From Symbiodinium natans (Eukaryota; Sar; Dinophyceae; Suessiales; Symbiodiniaceae): a DNA stretch of 64,000 nt. The notes under the pieces were generated by a model. The model worked only from the letters and a program-made list of their open reading frames with translations, was not told the DNA's origin and did not search any database. Of this stretch, positions 52,229 through 61,698 are shown piece after piece; position 1 is the first letter of the stretch; each line of letters starts with the position of its first letter. Both the position numbers and the translations under genes were made by a program. The stretch spans positions 1,901,788 through 1,965,787 of the forward strand of contig CAJNDS010002190.1 of assembly GCA_905221605.1 (NCBI GenBank), in the 5' to 3' direction.

Positions 52229-54673
52229 TTAGGCAGGGCTCTGAGTTGCGGAACTCGGGAAGCTTGGGGTCTTTGGGCTGCTTTTTTGGGGGGTCTCAGG
52301 CCTTGTGGGCTTGTGGTGCACCCGCACGCGCCGACAGTCGAAGCCCCGCCGGCATTGGAAGCTCGTCTGATAATTCCAGACGCACTTGTCCACCTGGCAC
52401 GTCTCTGAATTCATGGGCCCTTTGTTGCACAACCTCCAGTAGAGCCCCCCGAAGAACGCAAAAAATAGAAAAAGAAAAAGATCAACACCCCTCTCCTGGC
52501 AAGGTGTCGAGTTTTGAGGTAGCTAGTTCGGGGTTCTTCGGGGTGGCTGAGGGCTTTTGAACCCTCAACCCGAAACACTAAACCTTTCCGGTTGCCTGGG
52601 ATTTGTGGTCGGGGGGTTCCTGGCTCGAAATGGTTCAGCTTTGGGGCGTGCCACCCTGAGACCCTGAACCTCAGCCCCATCCCCAGAGCAACCTTATGCA
52701 TCAGAAACAGAGCTAAACGGTACCGACTCATTGCTGCAAGGCATATTATATATACATATAATATACATTTCTTTCTTCCCAAAGGCAGACCCGACACCCC
52801 AAACCCTACATCCTGATTTCGGGCCTGCGCAGAGGTCCAGTTCCTTCCCAGACGTCCCAGCCGCGCCCTGGGGGACGATCCACAAACAGGGGGGGAACCA
52901 TCTGAAGACAGCTTCCCAGAGAGCCCAATGCCCCTTTCAGGAATAGACCTTGCATGATAAGGGGATCCTTGTTCTGATTCACGGGATATTCCTGAATTGA
53001 GGGGTATTGGGCTTTCTGGGATGATGAGGCCACTTCTCTAAAATTTGGTCTCTTCTTGGGGTCCTTACAATAAGGCCCCGGCGGCCCCTCTTATCGAGGG
53101 TACCCACAGCAAGGGAACCTTAATGTACAGAGCTCACCACATGAGTACTACCGGTTCCTTTTTGAAAATTCCGGTTATGTCACGATTCGCCTCAGTGAGG
53201 CGCTGCGCTTGTAGAAGAGGGCGTGGAAGAAGCCCTGGCCGCACTCGCCGCCCACGTAGTAGCCGCCGCTGGGCCGCCAGCCCTCGTTGGCCCAGCCGGT
53301 GAGCTCGGAGTAGTCTGCCTGGCGCCTCAGGCACTTAACAGAGACATCTTAGGGCACCTTCCCACACAGAAAAGAGGTGTTTTGTACATTTTGTGCGCCC
53401 TATTATGTGGCTGCAAGTTTTCGGAATCAAGCCGCGCGAAGTCCACGGCCGCTTGCAGTAGAGCTTTGTGGGGCTGCAGTGCAAAGAAGCCGACATTCAG
53501 GGCTTCCCCGATGCCGCCGTTGGTCGTCAGGAAGTGACCTTTTGGGTTTGGGGCTTCGGGCTGGGGGGTTTCTGTTTGATTTTGGCAGAGGGGTTAAGGG
53601 TTTAGGGTTGGGGCTATAAGTAGGGTTTTTGTGGGTGGGTGTAGAGAATCGAAAGTCATTTTAAGGGTGTCCCTGGCCTCCCGCTGCACATCTCAACAGC
53701 GGAGTGATGTCACCCTGGAACTCGATGTCGTTGTCGAAGTAAGCAACGGCGTCATACTCCTCGAGTCCTGTCACTACCATTTGCGTAGTCTTACATCAAC
53801 CAACTTCTGCTTTATAGTGCTGTTATTGTCTATTGCCATGATTGTTACTACTACTGTTGGCTCTTATTGTTGTTGCTATGCCTACCCGGGAGTCCTAGGG
53901 CATGGAGACGAATGAAGTCTTTCTGGCCGCACCAATTCTCCTCCTTGCGAGAGCTGGGCTTGGGTGGGATAACTAATACCCATCGTAATTCTCATCTTAA
54001 GTTGACAAGATGAACACACCTATTCGACGAAAAGTTGAGTCGCGCCATCACCGATTCAACTTCGAAACTGTCCCAAGACAAGCCCGCCTTCGTGAAGCGC
54101 ATGCCAGGTGGCAGGGACCAGTCCACGATGCGCAGCTGAACACCTGCAAAAAAAGGACTTCGGAACTCGTTTGTTGCTCTTTGCCCCCGCTTTCAAAGAT
54201 TGCGGAAAGCTTCGAGCTCCGGCCCCTTAGCCCTAAGCCTTTCTGGCTTGGCAAGCCGAGCTGGATACCAACAAGCCCTTCGCAGTACTTCCTGTCGTTG
54301 AACCCTGAAGTCTGGCAGTCCCGCACCTTGTTTCTCCAAGTCTCGTCGCGAAGACGCGTCCATTGCTTTGACATCAGACTTTGTCATCAGGAGGAGGAGG
54401 TCGGCCTTTTCAGCAGACTACAACTGAACCGCCGCACCAACCCCAAGCACTCAAGTAGCTCCTGACATCGGAGAGAAACCTGGCTCAACTAGTTCATAAA
54501 CTCGAGGCGGCCGTACTACTGTCACTACTGTGGTATCTTTAACCTGTCGACCACCTCTTTTGGAGCCCGCTGTCCGAGCCTTGTTGGCCGAAAGTGCTGC
54601 TGCTCTTGCAGAGTTCAGATACTCCAGCACCTTGGGCACAAACCGCCCAACGTACGAGAAGATCAGCGCGTAC
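52229..54673 (-). CDS. GT8-type (glycogenin-like) glycosyltransferase
   Basis: Exons in transcript order: 54580-54673 (YALIFSYVGRFVPKVLEYL), 54327-54417 (ADLLLLMTKSDVKAMD), 54061-54143 (GVQLRIVDWSLPPGMRF), 53895-53943 (NWCGQKDFIRLHAL), 53678-53767 (YDAVAYFDNDIEFQGDITPL), about 53432-53538 (NGGIGEALNVGFFALQP), about 53204-53331 (SGGYYVGGECGQGFFHALF), 52229-52393 (CVWNYQTS then VRVHHKP, to a stop). All joins from 54673 to 53538 are phase-perfect, using GC, GT and one GA-type donor. FDND is the metal/nucleotide-binding DxD, NVGFFALQP and GQGFF match later family blocks, and HHKP resembles the C-terminal HxxGxxKPW motif. GT8 enzymes transfer sugars from nucleotide-sugars. Order and spacing fit one catalytic domain. 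The exact 53432/53331 boundary and a possible extra exon near 52.9 kb are unresolved. Confidence 0.82.
52800..52914 (-). CDS. Possible extra exon of the GT8 gene
   Basis: Reads MVPPLFVDRPPGRGWDV then WEGTGPLRRPEIR after a CTGTCTTCAG acceptor. A second frame (IVPQGAAGTSGKELDLCAG) is equally open. It lies between the GQGFF exon and the terminal exon, where the family usually has additional residues. Confidence 0.4.
52915..53020. mobile_element. TIR-B element
   Basis: Left end CCCAGAGAGCCCAATGCCCC, right end GAGGGGTATTGGGCTTTCTG. Central GGGGATCCTT. It lies in an intron of the GT8 gene. Confidence 0.9.
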
Positions 54674-55097
54674 CTGCCCGCGAGATCTCTTTGCGCCCGA
54701 AGCCCAAACTCCTACCGACACCTCCAAATGGACAGTTCTTGAATATTTGGGGTCCTTACCATTTGAAAGAGCCCACCCTCGTGATGAGGATCGGGGTTTA
54801 GGGGTTGAAGCGTTCAGCAGATAAGGCTCCGATGCGCCTGCCCGTGGCCGGCGCCTGCGCCGCACAGGCCTCTCGGATCCTAAGCCCTTTTTCCTAAAAC
54901 CTTGAACCCTAGGCCCTAAACCCGAAGTGTTGACAGTGGTTCTGCAACAGACTGCAAGCTCTTGAGGCTGCAAGAGAACAGCTGTGCAAGTTGAGCCCCA
55001 AACCCCCCTTTAACCCCGCAACCCTAAACCCAAAACTCTAGATTCTAGGGTTTAGCGACCATAAAGCTCCAAATCTGCACTTCCCACCCTCCCTTGC

Positions 55098-56315
55098 CTG
55101 CACATCCAGGCACGGCACGTAGGCCTTGCCATCGTTGCAGCAGTCCACGCAAGCGCTCGCGACCTGGGCTCTCGGAAAGCAGGCAGACTGTTCTGAATCC
55201 TGTTGCCTTACAGGAATCCTTTTCTATGAGACGCCCCTGTAAAACCCTAGAAAAGGGTCCTGGTCCTGGTTCAAAAAACTACAACACCACCACCACCACC
55301 ACCACCACCACCACCACCATTACCACCACCACCACCACCACCCCCACCAGCACCACCACCACCTCCTCCTCCTCCTCCCCCCCCCCGCCCCCGTCAGCAG
55401 AAAAAAGAGTATTGCGTGCAAACAACATGCACGAAAGGCCAATAATACAGAGACAAAAGGACCAGAATCTGTTTCTTGCTTTGAAATTTGTCTTGTACTG
55501 CATGTTCATTCTAGTGATGTTCCTCTATGTTTGGTTGTTGCTCGATCGAGTTCATGCGTCAGTCAGGCCTTCACTCGCTAGCAAACAAAGAGAACTAGAA
55601 CAACTAATCCATTAACTTAACCTGAGCGAACAGACAATCCTAATATTCCTAGTCATGAAGCCTCACGACCGCACTGACAAGGGAGGGAGCACAGCGACAA
55701 TCCTAAAGAGAACAAAGACTCCTGGTAATCATGGCAATTTTCTATTAAATCCAGTTCGCTCCTTAGTAGGTAGGCACGTTCAGGGTCTAGGAGTTGGGCG
55801 CTGCATGAAGCAGACTCGAACAGCTGTCAGATGACACCCCAAAAACCAACGTGATGTCTGGACCAGCATCACCAAGAGGCAAGGTTTACCAAGGTTTGGG
55901 TGTTGAGGTTTCCTAAAACCCTCGGCAATCCTACAGGGTTTAGGGCTTAATAGGGTCTCATGGCTAGGGTTGCACGAAATCCCCAATTCTAAACCCTTTC
56001 TCGCCTCTGCTTGCTCCACCCAATGACTGCCCGCAGCTGCACCTTCGGCCAGTACCTAGCAGCTCGCGAATCGGCCGCAAGGCTTGTCACTCAAGGGCTG
56101 CGCGCTTTTGGGGTTCTGGGGCTTCAGGTTTCGGGCTTGAGGCTGTAGGATCCGCTCACTCTGGTTCTCAGGGTTGACAAGGGTTCTGATGAGCTTAGGC
56201 TTCGGGACTCAGGGTTTCGGAGTCAAACGCCCGCCTCATGGCGGATCAAGGACTGCCTCCCCACCGCGGTTGCTCCCGGCAGAGACGCCAGCACACACAG
56301 CCAAAGGTGGCGCAT
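55098..56315 (-). CDS. Candidate upstream exons with signal peptide (GT8 N-terminus or separate secreted protein)
   Basis: At 56315 an ATG on minus opens MRHLWLCVLASLPGATA, a textbook signal peptide (basic start, hydrophobic core, AxA end), followed at once by a GTGGGG donor. About 55,990-56,085 reads ARYWPKVQLRAVIGW in an open frame. 55098-55163 reads VASACVDCCNDGKAYVPC with a CAG|GTCGCG acceptor junction and a GC donor. These could be the 5' exons of the GT8 gene, giving a Golgi/ER-targeted enzyme, or a separate Cys-rich secreted protein. The joins are not phase-proven. Confidence 0.45.
55284..55385. repeat. (CCA)n microsatellite
   Basis: CCA triplets passing into CCT and a C run. The 173-codon plus-strand frame crossing it ends with a hydrophobic stretch (VLYCMFILVMFLYVWLLL) of uncertain reality. 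Confidence 0.93.
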
Positions 56316-56445
56316 GGTTCCTCGTCCACTTGCGGGGGGTGCTTGTGGAGCTTGTAGCATGCAGCTGTCCCAAAATCCTTGCCCCGTTATGAATGGCTGT
56401 TCCCCGAACCCTCGGCATCATTCCACCCTAGACACCAAACTTATT

Positions 56446-56582
56446 GGGTCCTTCAGGGAGTGGGGTGCAAGGGAGGTATGTAACCCAAGTTTCCCTGAGC
56501 CTCCCCACTACTTCCGAAGGCTCCCGAAGCTTCCCTAAGGTTCCCTAGGTACGTACCCCCTATGAACTCCTTTAAGGACCCT
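56446..56582. mobile_element. TIR-H element
   Basis: Left end GGTCCTTCAGGGAGTGGGG, right end CCTATGAACTCCTTTAAGGACC. Inside are TATGTAACCCAAGTTTCC and CCTAAGGTTCCCTAGGTACG, matching 29,250-29,391. Confidence 0.8.
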
Positions 56583-57140
56583 ACAAGCAAACGCACGGGT
56601 TCTGCAGGAAGGGCTGGCTTGTAACCAGCATTTTCTTTCGCAGTCCTCCAACCCCTGAAACGCCCCAAAAACCTGAAACCCTAAACCCCGAAAACCCCGA
56701 AACCCCCGAAACCCTAATATCCAAAAGGAGACCTCTTTGGGCATTCGTGACAACACAGACGTATATGGACATGGTACCCACAAGGGACCCTGTATCTCAG
56801 AGAACTGGCAACTTCGGGTTGAGGGTCTTGCATTCAGGGTTTTGGACCCAGGTTCAGGGTGTAGGGTTTAGAGTTTAGGGGTTTAGGGTTTAGGGTTTAG
56901 GGCTTAGGGTTTAGGGTTAGGGGTAACTTCAGAATGCTGGGTTTAGGGTTTAGTGTCAGGTTCAGGGCCTACTTACCTACTACAACTTGGAGGACAGGGA
57001 GAGTTTGGCACAAAGCAAGGTGAGAAGTACCCGAAACAAGGCCCAATTTGGGGGGATATCCTACGCTTAAAAAAAAACCTGCTCAATGTACCCACCTACA
57101 GAGTTCTCAACTCAAGTATTCAGGGTTTAGGATTTCTTCC

Positions 57141-57222
57141 AAGTGAGGGCGATGCCGATGCCATGCCCCGATTGCAAGTAACTCACGGCCCTGCCACCAA
57201 GGGTCATTATGAAGGCACCTGA
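57141..57222 (-). CDS. Exon candidate
   Basis: A TATCTAAGTCAG acceptor is followed by AFIMTLGGRAVSYLQ and SGHGIGIALTW with no stop. A 90-codon plus frame overlaps. No neighbour could be joined in phase. Confidence 0.45.
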
Positions 57223-57290
57223 CTTAGATAGGGCGCGGACATGACGAGCACCCTTTGATGCAAAACGGCCGCAGCACAACGAGAGGGGTT

Positions 57291-57519
57291 GACTCCGGAA
57301 TCCCAGGCCTCTGACAAGGGCTTGCCGAACAAAGCCTCTTCACGCCGAGAAAGGCACCGATTGGAGTAGGCTTTGGCACGAGCAGATGCTAGTCCAGTAC
57401 AAAAGGCCTACGGAGGTCGAAGGGGTGAAGAGCCCCATTCCCCTAGAATTTGAGATTCCCGCTACAGCTCAAGAAACTCCGCACGACCGCGCCACCGATG
57501 CAAGCAGAATTTCAAAATG
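57291..57519 (+). CDS. Plus-strand open segment of unknown origin
   Basis: After an in-frame stop this frame runs about 75 codons to TGA without an ATG. It has very protein-like composition: TDWSRLWHEQMLVQYKRP, EVEGVKSPIPLEFEIP, ETPHDRATDAS. The minus strand is poorly open here. It could be an exon, a retroelement relic or a gene fragment, and it runs against the prevailing gene direction. Confidence 0.4.
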
Positions 57520-57562
57520 AGTGGCATTGAGTGGCTTTAGGATGAACCCCATAGCCACAGAC

Positions 57563-57653
57563 GGATCCGAAGTATGGGCCCTGAATTTGGGTCCCCTGCT
57601 ATATGACCCTTACATACACTATGCATAATAAGGGCCCATACTTCGGGATCCCT
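57563..57653. mobile_element. TIR-G element, copy 2
   Basis: Left end GGATCCGAAGTATGGGCCCT, right end AGGGCCCATACTTCGGGATC, inverted repeats of about 18 bp. The copy at 32,826-32,914 shares GAATTTGGGTCCC. Confidence 0.92.
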
Positions 57654-57699
57654 CTAAATCCCTTTAAACAAGGGTAACGGACCATACTAAGGGCCCATG

Positions 57700-57825
57700 G
57701 TTCCAACCTTAGACCAAAGGCTTTTGGAGCTTCTAGGCTTCGCAACAACTTCGCACATGTTCGTTCTGCGCAAGGAAGACTTGGCATCTGACCTTAAGTT
57801 GGGCGTCGGGGCGACTTCCGGACCC
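57700..57825. other. Exon candidate, strand unresolved
   Basis: Plus reads RLLELLGFATTSHMFVLRKE, then DLASDLKLG. Minus offers TNMCEVVAKPRSSKSLW behind a strong CTTCCTTGCGCAG acceptor with an AAG|GTTGGA donor. Confidence 0.35.
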
Positions 57826-57827
57826 CT

Positions 57828-57935
57828 TAAACCCCTACACCCCTAAACCCCTAAACCCCTAAACCCCTAAACCCCTAAACCCCTAAACCCCTAAACCCCT
57901 AAACCCCTAAACCCCTAAACCCCTAAACAATAAAC
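57828..57935. repeat. CCCCTAAA octamer array
   Basis: Twelve near-perfect octamers, a length variant of the telomeric heptamer, ending 2-3 bp from the stop codon of the coiled-coil gene at 57937. Confidence 0.96.
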
Positions 57936-57936
57936 C

Positions 57937-60223
57937 CTAGCAAGCCAATGCCTCGCGAGAGGCATCATCTTCGATGGACAAGACATCAAAGCCCAGGTCT
58001 TGCAACCGCTGGGCTTCGGCCTCAGGAATGCAAGCACTTGCTGCTTCGCTCTCCTTGAACTTCTGCAGTCCACGGCGAGAAAGCTTTCGTAAAAATAAAT
58101 GCCCCTAACCCTAAACCCTAAACCCTAAACCCTAAATCAACAAGGCTGCTGGTTCGGAGGTGAAACTGCACTTAGCCTTCCTCTCTTGCAGGGCCGCCTC
58201 TCTTGCAAGTATTCCGAGCTTTCTCGACAGCCTCATCTGAAATCTAAGCCAAGCCTGCGACACTCCTACTCAGACGCCTTCCTGGGTGAGGAGTCGAAGA
58301 GCACCCTAAACCCCGAACCCTTAACCCCAAACCCCAAACCCCAAACCCTAAACCCTAAACCCTAAACCCTGTTCCGGAACACCACAAACAAAGCCTCCAC
58401 AAAGCCGGCAATGGAATCGCTGAGCTCGGAGAAGTTCTTCTCCTGTGTCTCAAAGAGCCCAACACCCCTTAAGTAAGGAATACTAAACTTAAGAATGTAA
58501 TTAGGGTTTAGGGTTTGACTTTCAGGATCCTTATAACTACTGACGACATGTTCCTTCATTAAGGGGCAGAGAGGAGGAAACTCGCAGGGTCACCAGTCCT
58601 TCGCCACGATCCTGTCGCGTTGCGACGACAGCTCCGTAGCGACGGCGTCTAACCTTCGGGGTTAGGGACTGGGGGCTTCGCGGCTGCTTCGGGGTTTGGG
58701 GTTTGGGGTGTAGGGTTCCCCGGGTGCAGGTTTTTTTTTGGCCCTTTTTTTTGTTTTTGGCCATTTTTTCTTTATTTTGGGGGGGGGGGGGGGGGGGGGG
58801 GGGGGTTGGTAGGGTTTAGGGTTTAGGGTTTAGGGTTTAGGGTTTAGGGATTAGGGATTAGGGATTAGGGATTAGAGAGGAAAACGAGGAAATAGGGCCA
58901 AAAAAAAGGGCCAAAAATAATAATAATAAAAAGGCAAAAAATGGGTCACCTGTAGGGTTTAGGGTTCAGGGTTTTGGGTTCCGGGTTTAGGGTGTGGGGC
59001 AATGTAGGGTCTGCAACCGACGTCGGGATGCATCGGCGATGACTCCAAAGAGTCTGCAACCCTGGCTCACCTAGAAACATTTACTCGGAGGTTCAGGGTA
59101 CTGATAGCCTCAATGACAACGGCACTTTGAAAGCCCACCCAGTCCTCTAAGTCTGTAAAAAAGTAGACTTAGAGTTAGGGGTTCGAAGTACCGCAACGCC
59201 TACACCACCCCTCAATAGCCAAGTCCAAGCGAAGCCGCTGTCGGGTCTGCGAGGCGATGAAGGTCTGCACAACCTGGCGCCGAGAAGCGGTCCCCAAAAG
59301 GCAAACCTCAAGAGACTTCAGCACCCTTTCCTTTTAAGGTACAGCCCCCTGCGCCCAATAAAAGCTCTAAAACCCCAAACCTCTCGGCGGAAGCGGGGGC
59401 GGAGCACTCTCTCCGCAAGCGTCATGTCGGGGGCTTTTGCGTTGTCTTTGGGTTGAAATTACGGGTTGCCTTAGGGCCTGTGGGTTTAGGGTTTAGGGTT
59501 TTAGGGTCTAGGGTGTAGGTTTAGGGTTTAGGGTTTAGGGTTTAGGGTTTAGGGTTTAAGGTTTAGGGTTTAGGGTTTAGGGTTTAGGGTTTAGGGTTTC
59601 GGGGTAGGCTTCTGGGGGGTTTAAGGCTTCAGGGCTTCGGCGTTGCAAAAAAAACAAAGGGCAATTCTAATTCTTCTATTTGCCTGAGGGGTTTACTTGG
59701 TGTAGGGGTTGAGATTGTGAGGATTCGAACCTTGAGCACATGCCCTGCAATCACCGTGAGCATAGGCCCCAAGACCCCTCATGTTAAACCAGAGTACCCC
59801 AGCGCAGAAGGAGGAGCTCTGTAGAATCTAAGGTATCGCCCTTGGGTTCAGGGCTTTAGGCTTTTGGGGCTTTCGGTTTTTTTTTTTTTTGTGCGGGTTG
59901 CTGGGCCTAGGATGGTTTAGGGTTCAGGGCTCTAGGGGATTCCAAAGGGGTCAGGATGGCGTAAAAAAAAGTTCGCAATGTTAACAGGAATTTCGGCTGA
60001 ATTTCGGCTGGAGGGTCTAGGGTTCGAGGTTAAAGTCGATCTCGGCAAGACTTGGGGGCTATCGTTGGGTCTTAATAAAAATCAAAATTGAAGGCTCCTT
60101 TTTAAGTACCATGAACTACAAGCTCCAAGTAGAAACACCAGAGCCGCAGATCTCTCACCCCTTGGAGGCCTGGTCGATGGTGACGTGGAGGCGCTGCAAG
60201 TCCTCGCAACACCGCTGGCTTCG
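57937..60223 (-). CDS. Coiled-coil protein with C-terminal exon
   Basis: Exons in transcript order: 60159-60223 (RSQRCCEDLQRLHVTIDQAS, not phase-joined), 59381-59433 (MTLAERVLRPRFRRE), 59209-59330 (ERVLKSLEVCLLGTAS, QVVQTFIASQTRQRLRL), 58594-58653 (LDAVATELSSQRDRIVAK), 58368-58442 (EKNFSELSDSIAGFVEAL), 58177-58236 (MRLSRKLGILAREAALQERK), 57937-58062 (KFKESEAASACIPE, AEAQRLQDLGFDVLS, ending in TAG). Codon phase is preserved at every join from 59433 to the stop. Donors are GTTTGG, GTGGTG, GA, GTTTAG and GC. The intron between 59381 and 59330 is only 50 bp. The product is a charged amphipathic helix with no named family. The 5' end is unknown. Confidence 0.72.
58451..58573. mobile_element. TIR-B element with telomere-like insertion
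   Basis: Left end CAAAGAGCCCAACACCCCTT, right end CCTTCATTAAGGGGCAGAG, containing GTTTAGGGTTTGAC and GGATCCTTATAAC. It occupies most of the intron between exons 58594 and 58442. Confidence 0.75.
58779..58875. repeat. Poly-G run followed by TTTAGGG/ATTAGGG units
   Basis: A G homopolymer of about 27 bp (58,779-58,805) is followed by five TTTAGGG and four ATTAGGG units. Confidence 0.93.
59475..59605. repeat. TTTAGGG array
   Basis: About sixteen units upstream (minus sense) of exon 59381-59433. 59,610-60,150 otherwise holds poly-T at 59,878-59,891, a solo TIR-A right end near 60,100 and nothing coding. Confidence 0.95.
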
Positions 60224-60639
60224 CTGCAGATTTCTGGGGTGCCCCCGTTTGCTCGTACATCTCGTGCCTGAGGTCTAAAGGCCTTTGGGAGCCCAGAGTG
60301 TGCTGCGCGGTTTGTTGACAGCCACGTTGCATGTTCTGCGAAGGGGCGTTCTGGCAAAAGCTGTCTGGGAGCTACGGTACGCTTGCCGCTTGTGGCGGGG
60401 GCAACCAGCCGGAAAGCAGTTCGGCGCTTGGCCAAAGCATGGTCGGGCTGGGATGCTGGCTTGTCATGTCGTGATGCACTGGCTCTTTTTAAGATGTCGT
60501 GAAAGCCCGTCCTGCCGCCATGCATCCAGATCCAAGGTTCTTGGCCTCCCGCATTTTTTCAACGTCGGGCACAAACATGACATGCAAGAGCTGATCCTGC
60601 CATATTGGTTGTTTTGGAGTTGTTGAGCTGTTCAGAGTT

Positions 60640-60765
60640 TAGAGAGAGAGGGATAAAGATAAAACAAAACAAAATGAAAGAAATGGATAGATAGATAAAG
60701 ACGGGTTTTGAGAGAGCGAGAGAGAGAGAGAGAGAGAGAGTGGGATAGAGAGAGCGAGAGAGTTG
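60640..60765. repeat. GA-rich microsatellite
   Basis: GAGAGA runs with GATA units. The Ser/Leu-rich minus frame is an artefact. Confidence 0.9.
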
Positions 60766-60959
60766 TTGAGGTTTGGGGTTATGCAAAGGTTTCGCATGCA
60801 AGTTTCTTGCCCTAAACCCTAAACCCTAAACCCTAAACCCTAAACCCTACAACCCTAAAACCCTAAACCCATCCGCTGGTGATCACAGCTCAGGCATGAC
60901 ATGACCTAGGCGACGTAGCAAACAACCGTTTAACTTTCGGACGTTCCCCCTTCTACTAA

Positions 60960-61065
60960 CAGGGTTTAGGGTTTAGGGTTTAGGGTTTAGGGTTTAGGGT
61001 TTAGGGTTTAGGGTTTAGGGTTTAGGGTTTAGGGTTTAGGGTTTAGGGGTTTAGGGTTCTACTAT
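60960..61065. repeat. TTTAGGG array
   Basis: Fourteen perfect units ending directly at the TIR-E element. Confidence 0.96.
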
Positions 61066-61069
61066 TTGG

Positions 61070-61197
61070 AGGGTCGGGGGACTTAGTAAGTAGATAGTAA
61101 GTAGACATATAAGTACCCTAAAGGGGACCCTAATGGAGTTATCCTACTTCTAACTCTATCAGATAGCTGCTTACTAAGTCCTCCGACCCTCCAAGTA
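61070..61197. mobile_element. TIR-E element
   Basis: Termini TATTTGGAGGGTCGGGGGAC and TCCTCCGACCCTCCAAGTA are inverted, extended inward by TTAGTAAGTAG and CTGCTTACTAA. Only one copy is in the window. Confidence 0.9.
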
Positions 61198-61204
61198 ACA
61201 GCCC

Positions 61205-61274
61205 TCTGTAGGGATTGCATAGGGGCTACTAATAATCCCTACTGAGGACTGCTAGTTTACGGGGGAGCGGGAAC
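61205..61274. mobile_element. TIR-F element abutting an exon
   Basis: Reads CTCTGTAGGGATTGCATAGG, TAATCCCTACTGAGGACTGC, TAGTTTACGGGGGAGCGGGA. Its right edge (minus-strand GTTCCCGC) serves as the apparent donor of exon 61275-61394. Confidence 0.75.
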
Positions 61275-61394
61275 ATCCCAAATTGAACTCCTGAATGCTC
61301 AAACCCATCTGCCTTCGATCACCGCAGGCATCTCCATCCAACTGCGGCTCCTGCTCCAAATACGAATGTGCAACTATATCTCTAACGCTTATCT
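61275..61394 (-). CDS. Exon of an unassigned gene
   Basis: After a strong CTCCTCTCCTGCAG acceptor it reads SVRDIVAHSYLEQEPQLDG, DACGDRRQMGLSIQEF, and ends at a GT inside the TIR-F element. An overlapping 120-codon plus-strand frame (61295-61657) is also open, so strand is likely but not certain. It lies between the membrane-protein gene and the 57.9-60.2 kb gene. Confidence 0.5.
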
Positions 61395-61698
61395 CTGCAG
61401 GAGAGGAGTTTGGAAGGCTTGGCAAAGTAGAGCGTTTCTTGGGCAAGTTCGGGTCTTGCTATATGTTCTGTTGTACTCTAGGGATGGGAACATTAGAAAG
61501 CGGCGTCTGCTGCGCAATTGATCGAGACGCGCACCTTGGATTGCTCCATCAGCTCGGGTTCCCTCACGTCACACTGTTGGATTTACATGCACATTCGGTG
61601 CTTTGGACTTGTCTCTGGCAACCTAAAGAAAAAACCATCTGGCTGATGAACCAATAGGATTCAAGAGGGACAGCACACCAATGTCCAACATACACGTG

